64,000 nt of DNA, taken from Serratia fonticola. GTDB taxonomy: Bacteria; Pseudomonadota; Gammaproteobacteria; Enterobacterales; Enterobacteriaceae. Position numbers and translations under genes: made by a program. Positions 45,314-54,023 of this stretch are shown piece by piece. The DNA lies in contig NZ_VFMK01000001.1 in assembly GCF_006715025.1 (NCBI RefSeq), positions 1,426,001 to 1,490,000 of the forward strand, written 5' to 3'. Position 1 is the first letter of the stretch. Each line of letters opens with the position of its first letter. The notes beneath the pieces were generated by a model. The model was not told the DNA's origin, searched no databases, and was given only the letters and a program-made list of their open reading frames with translations.

Positions 45314-45922
45314 TTACTTCAGCCAGCCTTTGCGCTGGGCATCCTGCAAATGCTGCAGTAAATGTTTCCACAGTTCCGGGTGGATATCCGCAATCATCGA
45401 GTTACGTTTTATTACTTGCTCCAGGCTGACATTATTTTCTACCCAGCTCTGGCCTTCGTTATGCAGGTTCATCAGCATCGGCATGCTGCGATCCAGCACC
45501 AGCGCAAAGCGAGCGTCGGCACTTTCGCCATCTTCATATTCCTGCCACAACGCGGTGAAATACTCACGCTGAGGCTCAGGTAATAAGCCGAACAGACGTT
45601 TCGCTGCGGCAACCTCCTGATCGTGGATTGCCTCACGTGCTGCCAGATCGTAAACAAAGACGTCGCCAGCATCGATTTCGACGATGTCATGCAGCAGAGC
45701 CATTTGGATTACGCGCTGAATATCTACGCCCTCACCGGCGTACGGGGCCAGGCTTAATGCGGCGATGGCAAAGTGCCAACTGTGCTCGGCCGAGTTTTCC
45801 TGCCGTTGGGTACCCAGCACCTTGGTACGGCGCTGAACGCTTTTCAGTTTGTCGATCTCCATAAGGAATTGGACAACCTGGGTCATGGAGCCAAAGTTTA
45901 AGGCGGCTACTGCGGATGACAT
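45314..45922 (-). CDS. HD-domain phosphohydrolase (YfbR/HDDC2-like)
   Basis: A 202-residue HD-superfamily protein. Metal ligands appear as His47 (SAEHSWH), the His78-Asp79 doublet (LLHDIVEIDAGD) and Asp144 (LVLDRS). This arrangement is that of the HD_3 group, which includes 5'-deoxynucleotidases such as YfbR, so nucleotide dephosphorylation is the best guess. The start is supported by CGAGG upstream. It is a single gene, divergent from trhA. Confidence 0.8.
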   Translation of the reverse strand: MSSAVAALNFGSMTQVVQFLMEIDKLKSVQRRTKVLGTQRQENSAEHSWHFAIAALSLAPYAGEGVDIQRVIQMALLHDIVEIDAGDVFVYDLAAREAIHDQEVAAAKRLFGLLPEPQREYFTALWQEYEDGESADARFALVLDRSMPMLMNLHNEGQSWVENNVSLEQVIKRNSMIADIHPELWKHLLQHLQDAQRKGWLK

Positions 45923-46111
45923 GGTACAAACCTCGAAGTGGATAAAACTCGTCGATTGTAGCTCAGTAGGTTACAGATTTCGATTGTTAGCACTGTGTTA
46001 CATGCATTCACAGTTTTATTTTAGCGTACACGTGTACACTGGAATCGTTCTCAGTTAATCTCATGTGCAGTAATTTCGAACAATAGTGGCTGTTTTGAGG
46101 ATTTGCATGTT

Positions 46112-46786
46112 ATGGCGAAAACGGACGAAGTAAAAAACGGGGCTGACAGGCAGCCCGCCATGGCTTATCCATGGGCTGAGGAAATTGCTAACAGCATCAG
46201 CCACGGTATCGGGTTGGTCTTTGGCATCGTCGGTTTGATTCTGCTGCTGGTGCAGGCGGTGGATACTGGGGCCGGGGTGACCGCCATCACCAGTTACAGT
46301 TTGTATGGCGGTAGTATGATCCTGCTGTTTCTGGCTTCCACGCTCTATCATGCGGTCCCACATCAAAAAGCCAAACACTGGCTGAAGAAATTCGACCACT
46401 GCGCTATTTATCTGCTGATTGCCGGTACCTATACGCCGTTCTTGTTGGTAGGCCTGGACTCACCGTTAGCGAAAGGGTTGATGGTGGTAATCTGGGGGCT
46501 GGCGCTGTTTGGGGTAATTTTCAAGCTGGCGTTTGCGCACCGCTTTGAGGTGTTGTCGCTGGTCACTTATCTGACCATGGGATGGCTGTCGCTGATTGTT
46601 ATTTATCAGTTAGCGACAAGGCTGGCGATAGGCGGCGTCACTCTGCTGGCGGTAGGTGGCGTAGTGTATACCCTTGGGGTCATTTTCTATGCGTCAAAGC
46701 GTTTCCGCTTTGGTCATGCTATCTGGCATGGTTTTGTGCTTGGCGGAAGCCTGTGTCACTTTATGGCGATCTACCTCTACGTCTGA
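46112..46786 (+). CDS. trhA: PAQR/hemolysin III-family membrane protein TrhA
   Basis: A 224-residue membrane protein with seven hydrophobic segments, matching E. coli TrhA/YqfA (219). Family signatures are EEIANSISHGIG near the N-terminus, STLYHAVPHQKAKHWLKKFDHCAIYLLIAGTYTPF in two parts, and a C-terminal HAIWHGFVLGGSLCHFMAIY; the Ser, Asp and His residues form the PAQR metal site. It affects membrane lipid homeostasis. A TTG 9 nt upstream could also serve as start. Confidence 0.9.
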   Translation: MAKTDEVKNGADRQPAMAYPWAEEIANSISHGIGLVFGIVGLILLLVQAVDTGAGVTAITSYSLYGGSMILLFLASTLYHAVPHQKAKHWLKKFDHCAIYLLIAGTYTPFLLVGLDSPLAKGLMVVIWGLALFGVIFKLAFAHRFEVLSLVTYLTMGWLSLIVIYQLATRLAIGGVTLLAVGGVVYTLGVIFYASKRFRFGHAIWHGFVLGGSLCHFMAIYLYV

Positions 46787-46897
46787 TATCCCCGTTCTCT
46801 TTCTACCGGCACTATCTCCCCCTGTCACTTACCTCTGTAAATTCCAGGGGAGGAGATAGCTGGGCGACGAGCTACAACATGAAATTCATTGGGTATA
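46787..46897. repeat. Dispersed palindromic repeat copy
   Basis: A 111-bp copy from TATCCCCGT, directly after the trhA stop, to ATTGGGTATA. The centre reads CCCCTGTCACTTACCTCTGTAAA...CCAGGGG, like the full copies. The rest of the 348-nt trhA-DUF2165 space holds a second copy and no gene. Confidence 0.65.
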
Positions 46898-47013
46898 CTT
46901 TACCTGTTTGTATTTTGTGGCTGATATATTTTCAGGTTGTCTCTTTTGTGTTAAAAAGAAACGCTTGTTTCTTTCGGGTATCCAGCAAGCCCCTTTTTAT
47001 TCCTGAGCCCGCC

Positions 47014-47088
47014 ATCCCCTTTGTCTTTCAAGCTGCAGTGGGTTGGCTGCGCTTGTCGCCCGGCCCGCACTTCGAAATCCACAGGGTA
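47014..47088. repeat. Dispersed palindromic repeat, short copy
   Basis: Arms TGTCTTTCAAGCTGCAG and CTTCGAAATCCACAGGGTA around a 27-nt centre, about 45 nt before the DUF2165 gene. Confidence 0.6.
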
Positions 47089-47134
47089 GATTGCACCTCT
47101 CGGTGCTTTTAATCATTATCCAGGACTCGTTACG

Positions 47135-47632
47135 ATGATCGTTCGCTTATCTAAAGCGCTGCTTGTCTGCGCTATCGCACTGTTTGCCTCGCTGGTGGCC
47201 TTTGGCAATATCACCGACTATGGCACCAACTTCGCTTTCGTCCGCCATGTTTTTATGATGGATACCCTGTTCCCTGATGCCACGATTACCTATCGTGCAA
47301 TCCACGCCCCGTGGCTGCATCAAGTAGGGTATATAGGCATTATTGTACTGGAAACACTGACCGCAATTCTGTGCTGGATTGGGGGAATACGTCTGCTGAG
47401 AGGTCTGAAGCTGCCTGCGGCCCTGTTTAACCGGAGCAAGTCATTCGCTATTGCAGGCCTGACGTTGGGGTTTCTTACCTGGCAGGTCGCATTTATGTCC
47501 GTGGGCGGGGAATGGTTTGGTATGTGGATGTCAAAGCAGTGGAACGGGGTGCCTGATGCTTTTCGCTTCTTTGTCACCATCTTGCTGGTACTGATCTATC
47601 TGGTGCCGCGAGATGGAGAGCTTGGCGAATAA
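47135..47632 (+). CDS. DUF2165 small integral membrane protein
   Basis: A 165-residue membrane protein with four hydrophobic segments (about 7-25, 67-90, 106-126 and 142-158). Conserved DUF2165 parts are NITDYGTNFAFVRHVFMMDT and EWFGMWMSKQWNGVPDAFRFF. Function is unknown. It stands alone between repeats, convergent with ygfZ. Confidence 0.8.
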   Translation: MIVRLSKALLVCAIALFASLVAFGNITDYGTNFAFVRHVFMMDTLFPDATITYRAIHAPWLHQVGYIGIIVLETLTAILCWIGGIRLLRGLKLPAALFNRSKSFAIAGLTLGFLTWQVAFMSVGGEWFGMWMSKQWNGVPDAFRFFVTILLVLIYLVPRDGELGE

Positions 47633-47656
47633 CCGTTGAACAAAGCCGCAGGTGTT

Positions 47657-47716
47657 GTACCTATCGTCTTTCAAGCTGGATACGCTCGTGCGGCCAGCGT
47701 GAAATCCATAGGGTAT
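47657..47716. repeat. Dispersed palindromic repeat, short copy
   Basis: A 60-bp copy: TATCGTCTTTCAAGCTGG at the left, GCGTGAAATCCATAGGGTATA-type end at the right, in the space between DUF2165 and ygfZ. Confidence 0.7.
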
Positions 47717-47735
47717 ATGCCTGCGGCTGAACCAC

Positions 47736-48728
47736 TTACTTTTCTTCTGCCAACGAGTAAGGTAGCGGCTTGATGGTTAACAGGCTGCTGGTATCATCAC
47801 GCACGCGCAGCACGCTGTCCGCTTCCAGGTCGTTATTCATCACCACTTGTACCCAGAGCGTTCCGTCAGCCAGGCTGCAGGCGGCCAGCACCGTACCGGT
47901 CCGGCGCCAGTTTTCACCCAGCTTCAATTCCAGATCGTCACCTGCCTGCGGAACCTGGCTGCCTTTACCTTCCAGCCAGTACAAAGCACGTTTGTTGGCC
48001 CCGCGGAATTTGGCACGCGCCACCATTTCTTGCCCGGTATAGCAGCCTTTGCTGAAGCTGATCCCTGCTAGTGCCTGCAGGTTGGTTGCCTGGGGGATCA
48101 ATTGCGCGCTGTTTGGTGCATCAATCACTGGGTAACCAGCCTCGATATCCAGCGCCAGCCATTGGCGGCTGTCGTTCAATTCTGCCTGGCCATCAAGCTT
48201 GGCGGCTAATTGGCCGGCGGTTTCGGCCGTGGTGATCAGCAGGAAACGCTCTGCGGGCAACGCAAAGTGCAGCAAGGTGGTATCACCAGCTTGCACTACT
48301 TGATGTTCTGCATCTGGCAAGGCGGCAAAAACAGTTGCCAAGGCAGCTCGTGCCTGAAAACCGGCAACGCCCAGCAGTACCGCTTCATTGTCCGCTGCGA
48401 TCGTGACTTTGGAAAACACCGCGTATTTTTTGATTTCGGCCAGTTGGCTTTCCAGCACGCTGCGGCGCTCGAGATAGGCGAAGCTTTCGCCGCTATGGAA
48501 TAAGCGCAGATTGCTCCACATTTTGCCTTTGGCATCGCAATGGCCGCACAGCACATGTTGATCGGCCGCCAGTTTATCGATATCGGCCGTCACCTGGCCT
48601 TGCAGATATTTTTCCGTGTCTGGCCCATTCAGCCGGACCAAGGCCCAATCTTCCAGCGAGATCAGCGTCAGCGGCAGATGAGAGGCGGAGGAGGGTTGAC
48701 GTGGGGGAAAAGGCATGTTGGGCATCAT
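47736..48728 (-). CDS. ygfZ: tRNA-modifying / Fe-S cluster maintenance protein YgfZ
   Basis: A 330-residue folate-binding protein of the GcvT fold (E. coli 326) that supports Fe-S enzymes such as MiaB. The hallmark KGCYTGQEMVARAKFRG contains the essential cysteine. The start is not certain: 48728 (MMPNMPFPPRQP) has AGGAA 7 nt upstream and gives the E. coli-like N-terminus; 48746 is an alternative whose ribosome binding site would come from a repeat element. Divergent from sdhE, as in E. coli. Confidence 0.92.
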   Translation of the reverse strand: MMPNMPFPPRQPSSASHLPLTLISLEDWALVRLNGPDTEKYLQGQVTADIDKLAADQHVLCGHCDAKGKMWSNLRLFHSGESFAYLERRSVLESQLAEIKKYAVFSKVTIAADNEAVLLGVAGFQARAALATVFAALPDAEHQVVQAGDTTLLHFALPAERFLLITTAETAGQLAAKLDGQAELNDSRQWLALDIEAGYPVIDAPNSAQLIPQATNLQALAGISFSKGCYTGQEMVARAKFRGANKRALYWLEGKGSQVPQAGDDLELKLGENWRRTGTVLAACSLADGTLWVQVVMNNDLEADSVLRVRDDTSSLLTIKPLPYSLAEEK

Positions 48729-48749
48729 AATCAGTTCCTGCTGCATATT

Positions 48750-48835
48750 TATACCCTTCTTACTTGAAGTTATCGCGTAGTGGCCGGGTGGCCAACGCCT
48801 GCCGTCAGGCTGTAACTCCAACGACTTTGGGTATA
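48750..48835. repeat. Dispersed palindromic repeat copy upstream of ygfZ
   Basis: An 86-bp copy from TATACCCTTCTTACTTGAAG to CGACTTTGGGTATA, lying in the ygfZ 5' region. The 383-nt ygfZ-sdhE space otherwise holds the divergent promoters and no gene. Confidence 0.65.
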
Positions 48836-49111
48836 GCTTATCTGAAGGGGTTAACATCATGGTAAAAGAGGCGGCTGACTTTGCAAACAGTTATTACCCG
48901 CCAACGCTCTTTTTAACATTTTTAGCTTTGTTCGATGAACACCCTTCCCGGCGAGTATGTCAAATTGTTACTCTATACGCTTACGGCTGACGACGCCCTT
49001 GCAGACAAATCGTTGGCTGACGGAATTATATTGCGCACGTGTTGCCATACAGAGTGTCTATTACACCCTTGCGTTGGCAAGCCATGCCGAAAAGAGGTTA
49101 GTCATAACAAC

Positions 49112-49378
49112 ATGGATATTAATAATAAAGCACGCATTCACTGGGCTTGTCGCCGTGGAATGCGCGAGTTGGATATCTCGATCATGCCGTTTTTCGAGTA
49201 TGAGTACGATACGTTGAGTGATGAGGACAAGGCGCTGTTCATTCGCCTGCTTGAAAACGACGACCCCGACCTATTCAACTGGCTGATGAATCATGGCGCT
49301 CCGCAGGATAAAGAACTGCAGAGAATGGTGTCCCTGATCCAAACGCGAAATAAAGACCGTGGCCCAGTGGCGATGTGA
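49112..49378 (+). CDS. sdhE: FAD assembly factor SdhE
   Basis: An 88-residue SdhE (YgfY/CptB), the E. coli length, required for covalent flavinylation of SdhA and FrdA; this activity was shown in Serratia. The RGMRELDI motif (the RGxxE signature) is intact, followed by DPDLFNWL. The start at 49112 matches the conserved MDINNKARIHW; the extension to 48935 has no support. It overlaps ygfX by 20 nt. Confidence 0.93.
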   Translation: MDINNKARIHWACRRGMRELDISIMPFFEYEYDTLSDEDKALFIRLLENDDPDLFNWLMNHGAPQDKELQRMVSLIQTRNKDRGPVAM

Positions 49379-49781
49379 TGTCCGCGTTTCCTGGCGTACC
49401 CAGTTAATCTCTCTGCTGACTCATGGCGCACTGATCCTGTTGATCTTGATTTCACCCTGGCCAGAGGGCTATGGCCCGATCTGGCTGGTGTTGCTGACGT
49501 TGGTGGTATTTGAGTGCATCCGTAGTCAAAAGCGTATCGCATCAAGGCAGGGAGAACTGCGGTTGCTGGCGGAGCGCCGGATTGAATGGCATGGTCAGGA
49601 ATGGCTGATGCTGAAAAAACCCTGGATGCCGGGGTTTGGTATTCTGCTGTCACTGCAGCAGATAAACGGTAAAAAACGCCGCAGATTATGGTTGGCGTCA
49701 GACGCGTTGGGTAAGGCAGAATGGCGTCAATTGCGCCAGCAGCTGCTGTATCCGCAGTCTGCTGCTGCCGAGGATGAATAA
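49359..49781 (+). CDS. ygfX: Inner-membrane protein YgfX (CptA)
   Basis: A 140-residue membrane protein with two adjacent N-terminal hydrophobic segments (about 14-50) and a soluble C-terminal half. It is the usual partner of sdhE; in Serratia it interacts with SdhE and affects prodigiosin and respiration, and in E. coli it was described as the toxin CptA. It starts at a GTG inside the end of sdhE. Its stop overlaps creB (TAATG), so it links sdhE-ygfX to the creBC genes. Confidence 0.88.
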   Translation: MAQWRCDVRVSWRTQLISLLTHGALILLILISPWPEGYGPIWLVLLTLVVFECIRSQKRIASRQGELRLLAERRIEWHGQEWLMLKKPWMPGFGILLSLQQINGKKRRRLWLASDALGKAEWRQLRQQLLYPQSAAAEDE

Positions 49782-50476
49782 TGAAACCGCTGCTTTGGCT
49801 GGTGGAAGACGAGCCCAGTATTGCGGATACGCTGATTTATACCCTGGAAAGCGAAGGCTTTCAGGTGCGCTGGTTCGAACGTGGCGAGCCTGCATTGCAG
49901 GCTTTGCAACATGGCGTACCGGCGCTGGTCATTCTTGACGTTGGCCTGCCCGATATCAATGGTTTTGAACTTTGCCGTCGCTTGCTGGCGCAGGCGGCGG
50001 ATTTACCGATTCTGTTTCTCACTGCGCGCAGTGATGAGGTTGATCGCCTGATCGGTTTGGAAATTGGCGCGGATGACTATGTTGCCAAACCATTTTCACC
50101 GCGAGAGGTCAGTGCTCGTGTGCGCACCATCCTGCGGCGTTTACACAAACAGCAGCGCTTGCAGCAGCCGCTGCTCTATCATTTTGGCGCCTTTACCCTT
50201 GATGAAGAGGGGGCTGCGATCAGCTATCACCAGCAACCGTTGCTGCTGACCCGCTATGAATTTCTTTTGCTGAAAACCTTGCTGTTGGCGCCTGGCAGGG
50301 TCTTTTCGCGCCAGCAACTGATGGATATTGTCTGGGTTCAGGCGGAAGAGAGCCTGGATCGCACTGTCGATACCCATATCAAAACGCTGCGAGCCAAACT
50401 ACGTGCGGTTGAGGATGGAGAAAGCCCGATACATACCCACCGCGGTCTAGGGTACAGCGTGAGCCGCCAGCCATGA
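49781..50476 (+). CDS. creB: Response regulator CreB (OmpR family)
   Basis: A 231-residue OmpR/PhoB-type regulator. The receiver domain has the phosphoacceptor Asp53 (VILDVGLPDING) and the conserved Lys in DDYVAKPFSPREV; a C-terminal winged helix with RVFSRQQLMDIVW binds DNA. Identification as CreB rests on the creC and creD genes that follow and on a matching DNA box before creD. In E. coli creABCD lies near arcA, not here. It overlaps ygfX and creC. Confidence 0.88.
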   Translation: MKPLLWLVEDEPSIADTLIYTLESEGFQVRWFERGEPALQALQHGVPALVILDVGLPDINGFELCRRLLAQAADLPILFLTARSDEVDRLIGLEIGADDYVAKPFSPREVSARVRTILRRLHKQQRLQQPLLYHFGAFTLDEEGAAISYHQQPLLLTRYEFLLLKTLLLAPGRVFSRQQLMDIVWVQAEESLDRTVDTHIKTLRAKLRAVEDGESPIHTHRGLGYSVSRQP

Positions 50477-51891
50477 GGATCGGCCTGCGCCTGTTGTTGG
50501 GATATTTCCTGATTGTGGCCGTCGCAGGATATTTTGTATTGAGCATCTTTGTGCAGGAGGTCAAGCCGGGCGTACGGCGAGCCACCGAAGGGACATTGGT
50601 GGATACTGCCAACCTGTTGGCGCAGGTCGCACGCCTGGATATGAAACGTGGCGACGCGGCACAAGGCCAATTGGCGCAGGCCATAGGTCAGCTTAATCAA
50701 CGGCCCATTGGGGCTAATATCGCCGGTATCCGAAAAGATCGTAACGAGTATCGAGTCTATCTTACCGATGGGCGTGGCAAGGTTATTTTTGATTCTTCTG
50801 GTCAGGCGCTGGGGCAGGATTACTCCCGTTGGAACGATGTTTATCTGACATTGCGTGGCCAATATGGCGCACGCAGTACGCGGACTGTTGCCGATGATGA
50901 GAGCAGCTCGGTGATGTACGTGGCGGCTCCCGTGGTCGATCAGGGGCAGATTATCGGCGTGTTGAGCGTAGGCAAACCCAACAGCACCATGGCACCGGTG
51001 ATCCGCCGCAGCGAACGGCGCATTTTGCTGGCGGGTGCGGTGTTACTGGGTATCGCACTGGCTATAGGGCTGGGATTTGTCTGGTGGATTAACCGTTCAA
51101 TCAATCGTCTGGTCCGTTATGCCGATGGCGTGGCGCAGGGAGAGGCCGTGCCGCTACCGCATATGGGCAGCATTGAGCTGACCCAGTTGGCGCAGGCGCT
51201 GGAAAGCATGCGCATGAAGCTGGAGGGCAAAGCCTATATCGAACAGTATGTACATACGTTGACTCACGAATTGAAAAGCCCGCTAGCGGCAATCCGCGGT
51301 GCGGCAGAGTTGCTGCAGGAATTTCCACCCCCAGCGACGGCGAAACGTTTCCTGACCAACATTGAACAGCAGAGTGCGCGCATCCAGCAACTGGTGGATA
51401 AACTGTTGGTTCAGGCCCGATTGGAAAGCCGCCCCAAACTGGAGTTGGCTCCCGTCGCGCTGGTGCCATTACTGCAGCAGGTTGTATCGGGTAAGGAGGC
51501 GCTGGCCGCCCAGCGTGGCATAACCATCAAGCAGGAGGCACTCCCTGAAGCGACCCTGGCCGGTGATGCCTTTTTACTGGGGCAGGCGTTGAGCAATCTG
51601 TTGGACAACGCGCTGGATTTCACTCCGGCAGGTGGCACCGTCAGCATTGCAGGCGAGCGGTTAGAGCATCATTATCAAATTACCGTTTCTGATACGGGTA
51701 GCGGTATCCCTGACTATGCGTTAGATAAGGTTTTTGAGCGTTTTTACTCCCTGGCGCGGGCAGATAAACCCAAAAGTAGCGGGCTGGGCCTGAACTTTGT
51801 GCAGGAAGTTGCGCGGCTACATCATGGCAGTATCTGCTTGCAGAACCGGCAGCCCGCTGGCGTAGCGGCTATTTTCACTTTATCACTCTGA
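50473..51891 (+). CDS. creC: Sensor histidine kinase CreC
   Basis: A 472-residue membrane sensor kinase (E. coli CreC 474). Transmembrane segments lie at about 6-26 and 184-206, with a periplasmic domain between them that includes RVYLTDGRGKVIFDS. A HAMP-like linker leads to the phosphoacceptor His265 (LTHELKSPLAA), then the N box SNLLDNALDF, and G boxes DTGSGIP and GLGLNF. It should phosphorylate CreB in response to carbon or cell-wall signals. ATGA overlap with creB. Confidence 0.9.
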   Translation: MRIGLRLLLGYFLIVAVAGYFVLSIFVQEVKPGVRRATEGTLVDTANLLAQVARLDMKRGDAAQGQLAQAIGQLNQRPIGANIAGIRKDRNEYRVYLTDGRGKVIFDSSGQALGQDYSRWNDVYLTLRGQYGARSTRTVADDESSSVMYVAAPVVDQGQIIGVLSVGKPNSTMAPVIRRSERRILLAGAVLLGIALAIGLGFVWWINRSINRLVRYADGVAQGEAVPLPHMGSIELTQLAQALESMRMKLEGKAYIEQYVHTLTHELKSPLAAIRGAAELLQEFPPPATAKRFLTNIEQQSARIQQLVDKLLVQARLESRPKLELAPVALVPLLQQVVSGKEALAAQRGITIKQEALPEATLAGDAFLLGQALSNLLDNALDFTPAGGTVSIAGERLEHHYQITVSDTGSGIPDYALDKVFERFYSLARADKPKSSGLGLNFVQEVARLHHGSICLQNRQPAGVAAIFTLSL

Positions 51892-51892
51892 C

Positions 51893-51908
51893 TTCACCTT
51901 CTCTTCAC
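51893..51908 (+). promoter_or_regulatory. CreB box (cre tag) upstream of creD
   Basis: TTCACCTTCTCTTCAC fits the CreB consensus TTCAC-N6-TTCAC exactly, 68 nt before the creD start and right after the creC stop. A third TTCAC is at 51925-51929. Confidence 0.85.
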
Positions 51909-51975
51909 ATAACCTCATTCTGATTTCACTTGCCGACTTTATCGTTGCGTCATTACCTACAAGGAGTATGCAACG

Positions 51976-53364
51976 ATGTTTAAATCGGTTCTGTTTTGGA
52001 AAATAACCACCCTGTTGGGATTGATGATCCTGATGATGATCCCCGTGAGCCAGTTAATGGATGTGGTACAGGAGCGCAGTGGCTATCGTCAGAGCGTGGT
52101 TGGGCAGGTGAGTGAAAGTACCAGCCGGGCGCAACGTATTCTTGGGCCGCTGATCGTGATCCCTTATACCCTGCGTGAGGAGAAGAAAAATGAGAAGGGG
52201 GAAATTGAACTGCAGGTGAGCCGGCATCAACGTTATGTATTGCCAGAATCATTAGTGGTCAATGGCAAACCGAACGTTGAAATTCGCAAGCTTGGCATCT
52301 ACCAGACTCAGGTTTACCAGGGACCCCTGGATTTTCAAGCCACCTTCGCGCCACCCGATCTGGCAGATTTGCAGCACAGTAATGTCACGGTTGGCCAGCC
52401 TTTCTTGCTGGTGTCATTAAGCGATTCGCGCGGTATCAAGAGCATTTCGGCACTCAAGGGAACGCAACAACAGTCGAAGTTTGAGCCGGGCACTAAAGTG
52501 AATGGACTTTCACAGGGCATTCATGCGCCATTGGCATTGGCTTCTTTGCAGAAAGAAGGGCTGACGGCGGATTTCACGCTAACGTTAGCGGGAACCAGCA
52601 GTTTGTCACTGGTGCCACTGGGGCGCAGTTCCGAGCTGATGCTACAGAGCAACTGGCCGCATCCAAACTTCCTGGGCAATTTCCTGCCGGATGAGCGCAA
52701 AGTGACGGATAAAGGCTTCAGCGCCCGTTGGCGCAGTACCTGGTTTGCCAACAATATCAATAGCGCCTTCTTCTATGACGACAACATTATGGGGGAGAAT
52801 AAACTACCTACTTTCACCACCAGTCTGATCGAACCGGTTGATCACTATCAATTGACCGAGCGCGCGGTAAAGTATGCGGTCTTGTTCCTTGGCCTGACGT
52901 TTATGGCGTTCTTCCTGTTCGAAACCCTGACCGGGTTGCGAGTACACCCGATTCAGTATCTGCTGGTAGGGGCTGCGCTGGTACTGTTCTACCTGATCCT
53001 GCTGGCCTTCTCGGAGCATCTGGGATTTGATATGGCCTATTTACTGGCGAGTGTTGCCGGTAGCGGTCTGATCGCCTTCTACCTCAGCGCGGTATTGCGC
53101 GGTAAATTGCGGGGAATGTTGTTTGCTGCCAGTCTGCTATTGCTGTACGGCGTGCTGTATCTGCTGTTGCAGTCGGAAGATAACGCGCTGGTGTTGGGAT
53201 CGGTACTGTTGTTTGGCATATTGGCGGGTATCATGCTGCTGACGCGTAAACTGGACTGGTATCAGGTGGCTGACCCGTCTCGTTTGAAAGGCAATACCGC
53301 CGAACCTGAAGCTGCAACGGTAGCCGCCAGCAACGGCGACAACCGTTTCAGACTGTGGAAATAA
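51976..53364 (+). CDS. creD: Inner-membrane protein CreD
   Basis: A 462-residue CreD (E. coli 450). One N-terminal transmembrane segment (about 5-28) is followed by a large periplasmic domain and six C-terminal hydrophobic segments starting near AVKYAVLFLGLTFMAFFLFETLTG, a conserved CreD stretch. It is the strongest member of the CreBC regulon and affects envelope integrity and beta-lactam response. It has its own promoter region with a CreB box, 84 nt from creC. No creA is seen in the window. Confidence 0.92.
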   Translation: MFKSVLFWKITTLLGLMILMMIPVSQLMDVVQERSGYRQSVVGQVSESTSRAQRILGPLIVIPYTLREEKKNEKGEIELQVSRHQRYVLPESLVVNGKPNVEIRKLGIYQTQVYQGPLDFQATFAPPDLADLQHSNVTVGQPFLLVSLSDSRGIKSISALKGTQQQSKFEPGTKVNGLSQGIHAPLALASLQKEGLTADFTLTLAGTSSLSLVPLGRSSELMLQSNWPHPNFLGNFLPDERKVTDKGFSARWRSTWFANNINSAFFYDDNIMGENKLPTFTTSLIEPVDHYQLTERAVKYAVLFLGLTFMAFFLFETLTGLRVHPIQYLLVGAALVLFYLILLAFSEHLGFDMAYLLASVAGSGLIAFYLSAVLRGKLRGMLFAASLLLLYGVLYLLLQSEDNALVLGSVLLFGILAGIMLLTRKLDWYQVADPSRLKGNTAEPEAATVAASNGDNRFRLWK

Positions 53365-53371
53365 CGTTTCT

Positions 53372-53393
53372 GTTGGGCGCGATCGCGCCCAAC
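53372..53393. terminator. Bidirectional hairpin between creD and fldB
   Basis: GTTGGGCGCG and CGCGCCCAAC form a perfect palindrome centred on AT between the converging genes. Confidence 0.7.
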
Positions 53394-53397
53394 GTTG

Positions 53398-53916
53398 TCA
53401 CAGCAAAGGTTCCATTTCCAACAGGATCTGCTCGCACCACTGTTGCAGGCGATCTTCACTCATGTCGTACTGATTCACTTCATCCAGCGCCAGGCCGACG
53501 AAGTGTTTGCCGTCGGCGCTGAGCGGTTTCGGGCTGGTGAATTCAAAGCCTTCCGTTGGCCAGTAGCCGATAAACTGCACGCCAAGCGGTGCCAGATGAT
53601 CGTGCAACATACCCAGTGCATCCAGAAACCATTCACCGTAACCCAGTTGATCACCCATCCCATAAAGGGCTACGATCTTGCCTTTCAGGTCTAGTTCGGT
53701 CAGTTGCGGCCAAATGGCCTCCCAGTCTTCTTGCAGCTCACCAAAATCCCAGGTCGGGATGCCGAGGATCAGCACGGAGTAGTTTTCCATCAGCGTGGGG
53801 GAGACGTCTTTCAGGTTGTGCAGGTCGACCAGGTCTTCCCCCAGAATCTCACGGATTTTTTCTGCTGCCATCTCGGTGTAGCAGGTGCTGGAGCCGTAAA
53901 ACAGACCAATCTTCAT
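53398..53916 (-). CDS. fldB: Flavodoxin 2
   Basis: A 172-residue long-chain flavodoxin (E. coli FldB 173). The FMN phosphate loop is FYGSSTCYTE, and the isoalloxazine loops include PTWDFGELQEDWE and YGMGDQLGYGEWFLDALG. FldB is a SoxRS-regulated electron carrier that cannot replace FldA. Location next to xerD, divergent, matches E. coli. Confidence 0.94.
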   Translation of the reverse strand: MKIGLFYGSSTCYTEMAAEKIREILGEDLVDLHNLKDVSPTLMENYSVLILGIPTWDFGELQEDWEAIWPQLTELDLKGKIVALYGMGDQLGYGEWFLDALGMLHDHLAPLGVQFIGYWPTEGFEFTSPKPLSADGKHFVGLALDEVNQYDMSEDRLQQWCEQILLEMEPLL

Positions 53917-54023
53917 GTTTAAACCGTTTATATTGCCTTGTGTAGAATTGCAACGAGTATACCCGATTTACGCTGGCTTAAGGCATAATGCCATCGGCAT
54001 AAACGTAACAAAGAGAGGACAAC

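Noticed and set aside
48935..49111. N-terminal extension of sdhE by 59 codons
   Set aside because: SdhE proteins are about 88 residues and begin at the ATG at 49112.
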